Source of the DNA: Trogon surrucura
Lineage: Eukaryota; Chordata; Aves; Trogoniformes; Trogonidae
DNA: 64,000 bases
Reading direction: 5' to 3'
Assembly (NCBI GenBank): GCA_020746105.1
Contig: CM036617.1
Coordinates: 160,650,912 to 160,714,911, forward strand
Part shown: positions 23,911 through 34,920 of the stretch, one piece after another
Layout of the letters: the number at the start of each line of letters is the position of its first letter
Numbering within the stretch: position 1 is the stretch's first letter
Notes under the pieces: generated by a model
The model's database searches: none
The model's input: the letters and a program-made list of their open reading frames with translations, nothing else
What the model was told of the DNA's origin: nothing
Program-made: the position numbers and the translations under genes

Positions 23911-26883
23911 GACTGCTAAGACGGCTTCTGGATTGGCAGAAGTGTTTTCTAGCACTCATATGTTAAATTTTCTATGTTTAATGCCGGATTATTTGAGCTG
24001 GCATTTGACTTCCCGCTGAAGTATTTTTAAAGAATTTCTTTGGCTAATCAAAATCATATGCTAACAGAAAGAAAAAAAAGCTAAAATACACAGTAAGGTC
24101 TGGAGAATAGAACAGCAGACCGAAATAGAGTGAAATCCAACAAACTGCATTTAAGCTTGGGTTTAGGCATGTAAATAGTAATACTGACTTCAGCTGAGCT
24201 GTTGTCATGGGAGCTTAGTGGGTTTGTCATCCAGACAGAGACAAAAGAGTTCCCAAAGGTGGGTATGTCTGGGGACAGGAAAGAACTTAAAAACCTTTTG
24301 CTCCAAAATGAAGTCAGAACTGTGCAATAGGCATATGTAAAAATTAGGACAAAATTCTGCCCCAAAACAAGTGATTAGCAACCCTTATTATTACAAGGTA
24401 CAAGTTATGTTTCTTTAGAAGACTCAGCTTGCATTCCTCTTTGCCTTTTTAAATAAGTGAAGATTGTTTTTCTTCTAGTCTAGAAAAGACCAGCGTATTT
24501 CCCTAGGTATGTCCCTACTTTCCTCTCTAGAGATTTCCATTTATAGTTTTTGAGATATTGGCAAGATGTAGGCTGTGCTATTGTGAAACCCAGCACATGT
24601 CAGCATCAACCAGTTGCCATACAGGGACCTTAAGAGTTAGAATTAGAACGGGATTAGTAGTAGTTGAGCTAAATACTTGGTTTCTTCAGGTGGTTGGACA
24701 GTCCAACAAAATAACAGAAAATGTTGCTGAGGTGTAGAAAAGAAAGGGGTTTCCCAATTGAAATGAAATCCAGAATGACAGGGGTTTAATGATTTTTTTT
24801 TATTCCTCAGCCCAGGCTGCATGATTTTTTTATGGAATAGAAAAATAATTTTTTGCACATTAGTTTTCTTTCTCCCACCAGTGACTTTAAACCGTTTTTT
24901 ATCGATTAAACATTTTGACTTCTTATCCACTAAAAATATGTTCTTTTTGACTGAAAGAGTTTGTTGAGTTCGTGGACAGGTTTATTTGTCCTGAGATATA
25001 TTTTTAAGGAAAAAGATTTGCCACAGGGAGTTTGCCCTGCTTGCTAGCATTTCTACAGTCCTTTCTGCTTCCCTGCACACTAGTTATTTTTTTCCACTTT
25101 ATTTTGTTTTCTTTAGGGAGAAAACGGAGGAGATTCAAGTCTTTATTAATGTCATAATTAAAATTTTACACAATGAGCAAAATGATTTGGTGTGTCACCA
25201 TACTCTCATGTATATTTCTGGACTGGCTGGGTCTTGGCATTAGCTTCTGGACCCACCATCTGATCAGATAATCATTAAGGTTTCCAGCTTGTGCTTTTAT
25301 ATGATTATTTAGGTTAGAAACTTTAGCACGGCAGCATATCCCCAACATCAACACAAAAACTTGATACTCTGACAAGCTGCTGTTTCAATGAGTCGTTCTC
25401 ATCTGTGCAGGCTACAGATGAAGAAGGCAGCAGTACGTGTGGGTACATAATAGCTGCTCTCAGAAAAGATAATTTCTAGAAATGCTTGTTTGTTATTTCT
25501 TCCACAACTTGAGACCAGAATGAGGGCATTCAATTTAATATGAAAATAAAACCTAACAAGAGGTGCTCTAAGTATGAAAGTGTGGCGTGTGAAAGAACTG
25601 TTTGAGAGCAGTGATATTATCCTAGTTTCTGTCTTTACTACAGCTTGCCTAGATGTAATTAAGGTTGAAAAGTGCTTGGTTTTCTTTTTCTAGAATATGA
25701 AATGTCTAACAGAAGTGGAAGACAGAATCTTTGTAAGAAGTGTTGTCCTGTCCTGTTTTCAATGCTGGTTCAGTGTAGATCTATTGTCATGTGTCAGACA
25801 GGATTGGATTATTTCATTAGCTTCATCATCAGTGCGTACAATTTTGGTATGATGAATGTGTGACTTTATATAGCCTACATTTTGAAGAAATGTTGCAGCT
25901 ATTCAGAAAGAAGCACACACTTTATTCTTTGACTTCTTAATAGTGCTCCATAATCTGTTTTTCTCCTTGTGACTATGGTTATTTAAGAAAAACAAGCTTT
26001 CTGCAATTTGATATAAAACCGATGCCAGGGAAATAGGTGGATAATTCACTGGTGTTTTAAATTTGAGAGCAAAACTAATTTTTTCCAAACTCTGATTTCC
26101 GTGAGTTAGGCTTCTGGTATCTTGAGACCCTGGCTCTGAGCAAAGGATGATGTTATTATGAAGGGCTTGACAAGAGCTGCGGGACTGGGATGGAGAGAGA
26201 GGCTCAGGAGTGCTCCCAAATCCCTACTGAGGGCAGCTGCCCAGAGCATGGCTGCCAGGATGGCTGGTGCATGAGGATGGTATCTTTGCCAAGAGAGGGG
26301 TCCTGAGACCCACAGGACGTGTGAACTGTTTTCAGACCCTGGAAGCAGACCGCGGTTTCAGAAAATAATATTATTCAGCAATGTGAATAGGAAATTGTTC
26401 CTGCCTTTATACAGGTCCGTACCCAGTGCACAGTGTGCTGCATGGCAGAACAAGCGATGTTTGGTCAGGTACTTAACCTATTCACTGCTGGTTTCATTTC
26501 ATGACAACCCCTCCGTGCTATAGAGATATTATGATCTGGAGGACGAAGTTATGTCCTCATGTTAATAACCTCATGGAGAACCCTCAGGATTCCACCAGTA
26601 GACTGACACCAATGCGTGGGGCTTGTCCTGTGCCTTCACAGAGGTTTTAGCAGTGCTAAGCACACCGTTTGTTCCTGGCTGGAGTCACACAGACGCTTTC
26701 CTCAGCAGACCTGGCTGCACGCCTGCAGGCATGTCATGTGTGCCTGGGTATCTCTATTTGCTTGTCTTGTGGCACTGCTTTGGGGGTTGTCATCCTGGCT
26801 GTGCATTCACATGTCCCCCAAACCATTCCTCGACCCCTTACACTTAGAAATCTGCGGCTTTGCTGTAATGTAGAGATTTTATT

Positions 26884-26936
26884 ATAGAATCATAGAATGT
26901 TTTGAGGGACCTTTAGAGGTCATCTAGTCCCACCAT
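26884..26936 (-). mobile_element. CR1 LINE, terminal fragment
   Basis: About 50 bp of a CR1 3' end is present (ATAGAATCATAGAATG octamers, then GAGGGACC and CATCTAGTCC). It stops abruptly at about 26,936, immediately before the start of another CR1 in the same orientation, so it is a very short insertion or the stub of an older copy interrupted by the newer one. Confidence 0.88.
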
Positions 26937-26938
26937 TA

Positions 26939-27752
26939 TCACAGAATCACAGCATGTCAGAGGTTGGAAGGGACCTCAGAAGATCATCTAGTCCAAGGCC
27001 CCTGCCAGAGCAGGATCACCTACAGTAGGTCACACAGGAACGCGTCCAGGCAGGTTTTGAACATTTCCAAAGAAGGAGACTCCACAACCTCCCTGGGCAG
27101 CCTGTGCCAGTGCTCTGGCACCCTCACAGTGAAAAAGTTTTTTCTAATGATTTTGTGGAACCTCCTATGTTCCAGCTTGAACCCATTGCCCCTTGTCCTG
27201 TCAGTGGACATCACTGAAAAGAGCCTGGCTCTGTCCTCCTGACACCCCCCTTTGACATATTTATAAACATTAATGAGGTCACCCCTCAGCCTTCTCTTCT
27301 CCACGCTAAAGAGACCCAGCTCCTTCAGCCTTTCCTCCTAAGGGAGATGTTCCACTCCCTTAATCATCTTTGTAGCTCTGCGCTGGACTCTCTCAAGCAG
27401 TTCCCTGTCTCTCTTGAGCTGAGGGGCCTGGAACTGGACACAATATTCCAGATGTGGCCTCACCAGGGCAAAGTGGAGGGGGAGGAGAACCTCTCTCGAC
27501 CTACTTGCTACTCCCCTTCTAATACACCCCAGGATGCCATTGGCCTTCTTGGCCATGAGGGCACACTGCTGGCTCATGGTCATCCTGCTACCCAACAGAA
27601 CCCCCAGGTTCTTTTCCCCTGCGCTGCTCTCCAGCAGGTCAGTCCTCAGCCTATGGGGTTGTTCTTTCCCAGGTGCAAAATTCTACACTTGCCCTTGTTG
27701 GATTTCTTAAGATTTCTCCCAGCCCAACTTTCCAGCTTCTCTAGGTCTCTAT
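26939..27752 (-). mobile_element. CR1 LINE 3' end, longest minus copy
   Basis: This is a minus-strand CR1 of about 810 bp with the same 3' subfamily features as the copies at 19.7 and 57.6 kb. It keeps the full segment CAGCCTGTGCCAGTGCTCTGG that the other two have partly lost. It extends further 5' than they do, into the region reading AACCCCCAGGTTCTTTTCC and CTCCAGCAGGTCAGTCCTC, up to CTAGGTCTCT. ORF2-tail peptides are readable in two frames (27,020-27,304 and 27,338-27,595), with a disruption between them near 27,310-27,340. No functional ORF remains. Confidence 0.96.
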
Positions 27753-27753
27753 G

Positions 27754-30700
27754 TGGGAATGGAGGACTCTACTGAAATTGTTGTACCAGTTCAACATCTC
27801 GTGTGAATGTGGTTACACTCAGTAGGTGCAGGATCTATTTAACTTTATATCAGTAGGAGCAGAGGGTTAATTTGGATCTTGTATCTCCATGGGCATAATC
27901 AGCTCCTGCTGCCTGATTGGGCATGATCTCAAGTCATTACTATGTCCATTTAGTGCTTCTGAATTGAGGCTCTATGGACATAGGCAGCAGTCTCAGTCCT
28001 GTGCATACACTGCATATACATTTAACCTCTCCAAGTGCACCATGTGGTGTGGCAGGGACACTTGGTGACCTTCCCAATGCTCCTCTCCATCCTCAGTGGC
28101 ACAGAGCATCCCTTGAGACAAGCTGGTCATTTTGTGGTTGCACTGATGGGGCAACCTAAGCAGGAGCATCCTAGTTGAAAGCAATGCTTGCCACTGGGTA
28201 GCAGCTGCCCTACTGGCGTGGTGTGATGGGGGAAAGGCTGAGATTTGGGAATCTGCTGGGAACAGATGAAGCACAGGCAAAAGAGGCTGCTGCAGCCACC
28301 AGCTTCAGCCTTGAAGAAGGCTGGGTCTTCAGGCTCCCTCCAACTCTCCCCACTCTTCCCCCTTCCTCATCCTCAGCGCATTTTCACACATGCTAAAAAT
28401 GTATTTATTCTTCCTTTTGTCTTTAGCAGTGGATGTTGGGGGAGGGAGGATGGTATTTTGTTTTTAATTCCTCCAGGAGCTCGGTTCTCATTGATACTTG
28501 CCAGGTCTGAACTGTTAAAGCAGAGACGTTTCAAGCTGAGTGCAGAAATGTCTGCGGGAGGGGGTGGAAACAGAGCTGGTTGACTTTGCTTTAAAACTAA
28601 AATAAAGGTCCCACTTAAATTCACCCATGGGCCAGGGAACAAACATGATAAATTGCAGCCCAGAGGGTAATTCTTCTGGAAAGGTAAAATCATCTAAAAA
28701 TAGCACCTCAGAATGAAAGTGCTTCATTGACAATAACTACAGTGTTGCTACGGTGATGCTGGAAAAAAATGATGGTTGATACTTAGACTGCCACAGAACT
28801 GCTCCCCCGCCCTCCCATGGCATGAATCAACTGCTAGTATTAAAATTACAGACAAATTTTGTGTTACATTTCAATTTTTTTCCTTGTGTGAATGCTTTTC
28901 TGTTCAATTGCACATCCTGCAGACAAATGAAACACCATCAGAGGAAGGCAGCGAAACAAAGTTTATTGGTCAACTCGGTGTGATCTATCTATGTTTTGTC
29001 TCATTTGCAGCTCGGTGCTATTTCTTTTTATCAGAGCAGCTTGACTCAGGAGCAGGGAGCTGGCGGTCTGAATGAGACCCAAAGATAATAGCTTGATGGG
29101 ACTGTTTGCAGTTTTGTTTTGATTTTTGTGGGGGTTTTTTTTGCCTCCAGCAAGTAAAAGACATAGCACTGGTGAAATCCAGAGCTTTTTGTTTCAACAG
29201 GTTCAAGTTAAACACTTCCCAAGGCACACCTTATCCTGCTTTGTGAGGATTATGAGAGCTGAGAAAGTTGAAACTCTGAATTTCTTTAAAGAAAACATAG
29301 TTTGGCAGTGAAGATTTTTACTTCCAGTGTGTGTATCAGCAACAGAAAAGCTGGGTAATACCCTTTTGATATACTCAGCTCATTCAGGCCCAATTTGCGG
29401 GTCTTGAAATGCAACACGGCTTCAAAACATTTGTGGCTCTGCAGAGACTATATTTGAGAGCGAGTAAAGCTTCACAATCTTTTGTGTAGCAGCTGAAACC
29501 TACTTAACCGTCTGCCTTAGGTAAAACTGGAAAATGGCTCTGTTTATGCAGCAGCTGCATCTCAAATGTGATCAGTGCAGCTGGCGGCAGACCAGTTGCA
29601 ATGTAGATGATATTTTAATTTCCCCATCAAATGCTGTCTGTAATTTGTGGGGCTTTCCTTAGACAAGCGAAGCGATATTTAAGCACACAGTGGGTACTGT
29701 ATGATACTTTCTGCCTCCCTGGGAGAGCCCCGAGTAAGCCAGGTACACTGTAAACAATGTTGCATGAATATGAAAGAAAAATATATCCGTGTGTTCTTAA
29801 AATTAAGTTCAATTTCTAGCTGCATATAGAGTTCTGGTTTCTGACATTCTCTGTGTTGATGTTGGGCTAGAGCCATCATTATAAAAAAAATGGCTTCTAT
29901 ATGGCACCTACCCTTGCCTAAAGAAGATAGAGCATCAAAGTCAATCTCGTGGGTTCAAGAAATTATATAATTAGATTTACAGAGGATCTGTAGCCATCTG
30001 AACCTAGGAATTAAATTTTATGAAGGGTAATTTTGAGTGGATGACTGGCAGTGTGAGAGGATGGAGTATTAGATGGCAAAGGAGCATGGTTTTATTAACT
30101 GACTTTCTCTGTCTTTGCTCCAGGACAATTACTGAGCCAAACTGCACTGAATTCAGTGGAGATGGAGGCATCTGAGACTTTGTCATGTTACATAATCTTT
30201 TTAAACAGTGACTCAAACTCTGGCTTTGCTAGCTAGAAGGATAGTGCTTTCCTTTGTAGCTGGTGTTCCAGTAGTGAGAAAGAATAACAAAGTACAGGAA
30301 AGTGAGGCTAGATTTAGTTCTTCGTGCTGGACTCGGGGACATAATGATGGGTTCTTATCATGATGAGGCGCTGAGTGAAAGGATTCAATTCACAAGAGCG
30401 TTATAGGAAACTTATAAAGGATTTCATAATGCTTTTTTTCCATGTGTTTATATATAGCGTATTGCTTTTGTACAGCTTTGCACAGTGTTCAGATATGGAA
30501 GGCTGTGTTTAGAAGGCATTGTGATTAAGTTTTAAAGTGATACTGACCCGTGCTCGCTGAAAGTGATGAAAGACTTCCTCTGACTTGAGCAAACTTCAGG
30601 TGGGAATTACAAGGCAGGAAGCTCAGACATGAGACCTCCCTCATAAATCGGAATGCTCCGACACAGATTGCCCCAGTCGATAGCGCTGGTGACGGAGTGC

Positions 30701-33587
30701 AGAATTTGCACTTCTGGATGTCATTCCATGCTGCCTGCAGATACATGGAGAGAAACAGCATGCCAGGGGACAGCAAAATTCAGCGTAGCTGCCAAGATGG
30801 GATGCAGAGGGAGCCATGGCACCTTGTCCAAAGACGTTTTCCTCTTCTGACAGGGTCTGAAATTCAGTGGGAGCCTTGGACAGAGTCAGGGCACTGCCAG
30901 GCAGCCACTGGATGGAATGGTGCCTCTGAGAGGCAGCTCCTCCCAGCCACCACTGAGGGTCCTGTTGCAGCCTCTGATTTGGGAAGGGGGGAGAACATGT
31001 CCGCCACTCTCCTGTGCTGCACTGGGTTTGATCATAGCCCTCTTTGTAGCTCTGAGATGGAATTGGGGCAATAGCTGGAAAGAGACTTTTAAAGCGCTGT
31101 TAATTCTTGAAGAGCTGATCGCTTACACAAAGATATAAAGGTGTTTGCCATGGTGGACCAAACTACCTCCTCCGTGTTGAAACTGGACAGATTATGTAAT
31201 TGCAGGTTTGATGGCCCTTGTGAGTACATCTAAAGAGAGGTCACAGTGGAAACTTTTTTCTCAGCTGGAAGTTTAGTTCCTATTAGGGATCTGCTGGTGG
31301 GAGGTAACATTTATATGCTTGGCGGAATCAGATTCCTGAGGCAGCTTCAGGTGAGGTTAACCAATCCAGCTCATTATTTGCAATTCATTTTACAGAGTCT
31401 GTCTTTCCAGTGTACAGGTAATATAAGATGGTCTGTCATTTTACAAAGAGCCCACAGTTAGAGTCTCCTGGAATGATTGTCTTAATATAGGTTAGAGTTG
31501 CTGAATAATTTGCATATGTGCGAAAAAGAGAGATTCTACAAAACATCTAACCTTTCTGGTTTAGAGAAAGCACATGCTTAAGGAAGGGTAGGTATCTAGG
31601 ATCTGCTTATTTTACCTCTGGCAGAGCAGTCTGTCTAAATGCACACTATGTAATGTTAGATCCCTTGGGGATCCCTTCAAAGTATGTTAAACACCATCTA
31701 CATATTTCTCCTCCTTCCGTTAATGACTTACTGGCTTTTATCAATGTATATCATTTCTTTCTCTTCTTCTTTGATGATAAGTGAGTTTGCTTAGCAAATG
31801 ACTGCCCTATGATGGCCTCTTAGCTCTCCTTATTGGACTTTGAAAATAAACATGGGCTCAGAAATTTGTAAAGGGTACTGTGGTGTTAGCTCGAAGCTTG
31901 AAAACGTTTGCCCATCCTTGGATGAATATGTCTGAAGGAAAAGCAACTCGCGAAGGACTTAATCTGTGATTGCCTCCAGGAAATGGGCAACAGAGACCCT
32001 TTGTGGGTATAAGCCACTGAAGAGTTAACTCTGAGCTTTCACAGGAGTACAGGCAGAGTATTTTTCTAAATAGAACTAGAGGCTAAAACCAGGATCAAAT
32101 TCTTGGAGGGAAGATAGGAAATGGTATGTGAAATTCATTTCTCCATGGAAAGCTAGCACATAATCTGTGTTCTCTTTTAAGACTCAGAGAAGTCCTTTTT
32201 CATAGCAGCCTGACACTTCTGAGAGTTTTTCCCTATTTTGTAGACTTGGTGATTGCAGCCCTTAGAAAAACATGTATGTATATATGCATATACATGTTAA
32301 ACATGTGCCTGACAGAGCTGTGTGCTCACCCCAAAGTCCCAGTGTGGAGTCATGTTTTCAGAACAAACAGCAAAGACCCCATTGCCTGCGGTGGGTCGTG
32401 TCAGTACACACTCCACCAAAGTACCTCCCCGGTCTAGCTCAAGAGGTGCCCTGAGCTCTTCCACCCATTTCAAAGCAGCAGCTGGGCATAGGGCAGCCCT
32501 GGTACGGGCAGGGCAACAGAAACAAAATGACTGAAAGTTGAGCACCTTTCACTAGGTCAATGGATCTCAGCCTTAACCAAGGTACCTACCTCCCTTTCTA
32601 TGTCTACACTATTCTCCAGCCTTATTAGTTATTTCAAATAATGGCAAGTGAGGGACAATGAGGGCATAACCTAACTTTCTCCCTCCCTGAGGGTGATGGG
32701 CTTCTTCCTTTGAAAGACCCTCACAGGCCTTGTGTTTCTGTCTCAGTTCCTACAATAATTACCACAGCTGATTTAAAGGGCCTGTAATATCCAGTGCATA
32801 AATTGCTGTGTCAAAATAATTGCATTTTATATCCACTGGGACTAAACTAATCTGCTGTGTTATGCTGAGAGCTCAGAAAGTAAGAGGAACCCTTTCATAC
32901 ATTTCAACCTCATTTAGTAGAGGTTATCTAAAACTTGCTTCTGAATCCTTCTGTACCCTCTTATAAAAGAGTGACCATGAAGCTTTCATCTGCAATATAT
33001 TCATGTGATGTAGTGTGCTTATACTGCAGTTAGTGGAGATTGAGGAACATGTAAACAGATGTCCTTGAGAATGATCTCAGCCTTGGCCTGAAAAACAGTG
33101 ACCTCTCGTAGAGTGAGATGTGGTTATGTTAATTGCAGGTCTTTTAACAGCTCCAGCCGCTGCAGTAGATAATTCACAGGTGTGTGAAATATCATCCTTG
33201 TGTCTTGTGTTTCTGCAACTGAATTCGTGTAACAGAGAGCTTCAAGTGGGCTGCAGACTGAGATTTTATCTTCTCTGCAGCATCAACTCAGATGATTTTT
33301 GAATCCTTGACCGCACACAAAATGGAATCTTATGGACATAGTGGTGTTTGAGAGATGGGGCAGGAGGCCCGCCTTACAATATATTCAGATAATCCTTTGC
33401 TTCTAGATGCTTATGGGCTATCCCTACAACAAGGGCCCTGCAAGGATAATCTCCCTCTCAAGAAATGATATTGTTCTCACATTGCCTCAGGATCTTCTGC
33501 TATTCAGCATGTACTCAGGAAGACAAAGAGAACCTTACACTGTTGACAAATAAAGAGCTACTTCAGGAAACCCAGGAGATTAGGTGA
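27754..33587. other. Unique non-coding DNA
   Basis: No gene is recognised. The intervals 28,560-28,760 and 29,500-29,660 have the look of conserved non-coding sequence (balanced composition, no repeats, many homeodomain-like ATTA/TAAT cores), but this is unverified. A cluster of palindromic CATG words lies at 32,271-32,306. The remaining frames are short. Confidence 0.5.
32271..32306. repeat. Alternating purine-pyrimidine and CATG palindromes
   Basis: A CATGTATGTATATATGCATA-type tract runs into the near-perfect palindrome ACATGTT-A-AACATGT (32,292-32,306, 7-bp arms around one base). Alternating purine-pyrimidine DNA of this kind is easily unwound. No specific binding factor is implied. Confidence 0.7.
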
Positions 33588-34920
33588 TTTTCCCCTAGCT
33601 TTGCTGAGGTCCCATTCACCATGGGTGGCTCAGATAAGAAAGGTGCAGAAGGAGCAATGTTGATGCAGTGCTGGGCTGCCCTTAGCATGCTTTTTTGAAT
33701 CATAGAATGGAATCATAGAATGGCCTAGGTTGGAAGGGACCTTAGAGATCATCTAATCCAACCTCCCTGTCATGGGCCCTTGTGTCTTTGAGCCCTTGTG
33801 TACCCTGAATGTAGGCTTTGCAGCTCTCTGAACCCTAACACTAATACCAGATTTGCGTTGCTGCTGACTCTTCAATCACCATGAGTGGCTTGGATTAGAA
33901 AGTCATGGAGAGTCCAGTGTTATTGCAGTCCCATAATCCCCTTGGCATGCCTTTTGCATCCCCAGCATCCTTGGAGCTGGAGACTTTGTGGCTCCGTGAA
34001 CCCTAACCCTACTCTAACCCTGATACCAGATTTGCATTTCCTCTGACAATCAAAATACTTTCTGTGGCCTGCATTAGAAAGCTGTGGAGGAAACACTGTT
34101 GGTGCAGTGCCATGCGCCCCTTGGCATACCTCTTGCCTCACCAGTGTCCTTGGAGCTGGAGGCTTTGTGCCTCTCTGAAACCTAACCCTAATCCTAATAT
34201 CAGATTTCCACTTCCTCTGACTATCCAAGCACTGTGGGTTGCCCATATTAGAAAGAAGTAGAGGGATCAATGTTGATGCAGTGCTGTGCTTCCCTTGGCA
34301 AACCTTTTGAAAACTCAGTGTCATTGTAGCTGAACACTTTGTGCCTCTATGAACCCTAACCCTAACCCTAATATTAGTTTTGCATTGAGGTTGAGGTCCC
34401 CGTTCCCATGTGTGGCCCAGTTTAGAAAGTTCTGGAGAGATAAATACTGGTTCATTGTCATACTCCCATTGGCATGTCTTTTGCATCCCCAGTGTCCTTG
34501 GAGGTGGAGGCTTTGTGCCCTTCTGAATCCTAACCCTAATCCTATAATCTGAATCATAATTGTAGCTCCATGGCAAGGCTGAGTTCCCCGGAACCATGGG
34601 TGATCCAGATGAAAAAGATGTAGGTGGAGCAATGTTGGTGCAGTGCTGTGCTGCCCTTGACATGCCTTTTGCAGTCTATATGTTAGTAGAGCTGTAGACG
34701 TTGTGTCTCTCTGAAACCTAACCCTAATAGTAAACCTAATCCTAATCCGAACCATAATTGCAGCTAAGCGTTGATGCTAAGGTCCCATTTACCTTGGGTG
34801 GCCCAGATGAGAAAGGTGTGGATGGAGCAATGGTCATGCAGTGCTGTCCTGCCCTTGGTGTGCCTTTTTCACCCCCAGTGTCCCCAGAACCGTAGCTTTG
34901 TGGCTCTGTGCTCTGTGTGA
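33588..34920. repeat. Telomere-motif satellite: seven ~175-200-bp units
   Basis: Seven diverged tandem units are aligned by the landmark ATGGGTGG-like word at about 33,621, 33,881, 34,061, 34,232, 34,408, 34,596 and 34,794. Each unit reads in order: a GAGGTCCC-CACC-ATGGGTGGCCC box, a TTAGAAAG box, a GGAGCAATGTTGGTGCAGTGCTG box, TTGGCATGCCTTTTGCATC, CAGTGTCCTTGGAGCTGGAG, GCTTTGTGCCTCTCTGAA, and then a block of degenerate CCCTAA hexamers. The telomeric blocks are at about 33,830-33,850, 33,999-34,030, 34,178-34,200, 34,351-34,374, 34,525-34,550 and 34,714-34,756. The fourth has three perfect hexamers, and the final unit has no block. The strand with TTAGGG is the minus strand. A CR1 tail interrupts unit 1. 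It is a non-coding satellite by default and is not a chromosome end. Confidence 0.9.
33697..33778 (-). mobile_element. CR1 LINE 3' terminal fragment inside the satellite
   Basis: This is an 82-bp CR1 3' end. It starts with a doubled terminal motif (GAATCATAGAATG, then GAATCATAGAATG again), followed by GGTTGGAAGGGACC, the CATCTAATCCAACC box and CCCTGTCATGGGC. It sits between the CATGCTTTTTT and GTAGGCTTTG parts of satellite unit 1, where the other six units have continuous sequence. The insertion therefore happened in this unit after the array formed, or in a unit that was not copied further. Confidence 0.9.

Larger units (their letters stand above)
20290..26883. other. Unique non-coding DNA with a long open frame
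   Basis: No gene or repeat family is recognised. The stretch contains the unusual minus-strand open frame at 23,134-23,910 with an internal hairpin. The rest, including AT-rich 24,000-26,100, shows only short random frames and homopolymer runs. Confidence 0.55.

Noticed and set aside
33588-34920. A chromosome end or a fresh telomere fusion
   Set aside because: Hexamer blocks are short, degenerate and separated by homologous spacers; unique DNA continues on both sides.
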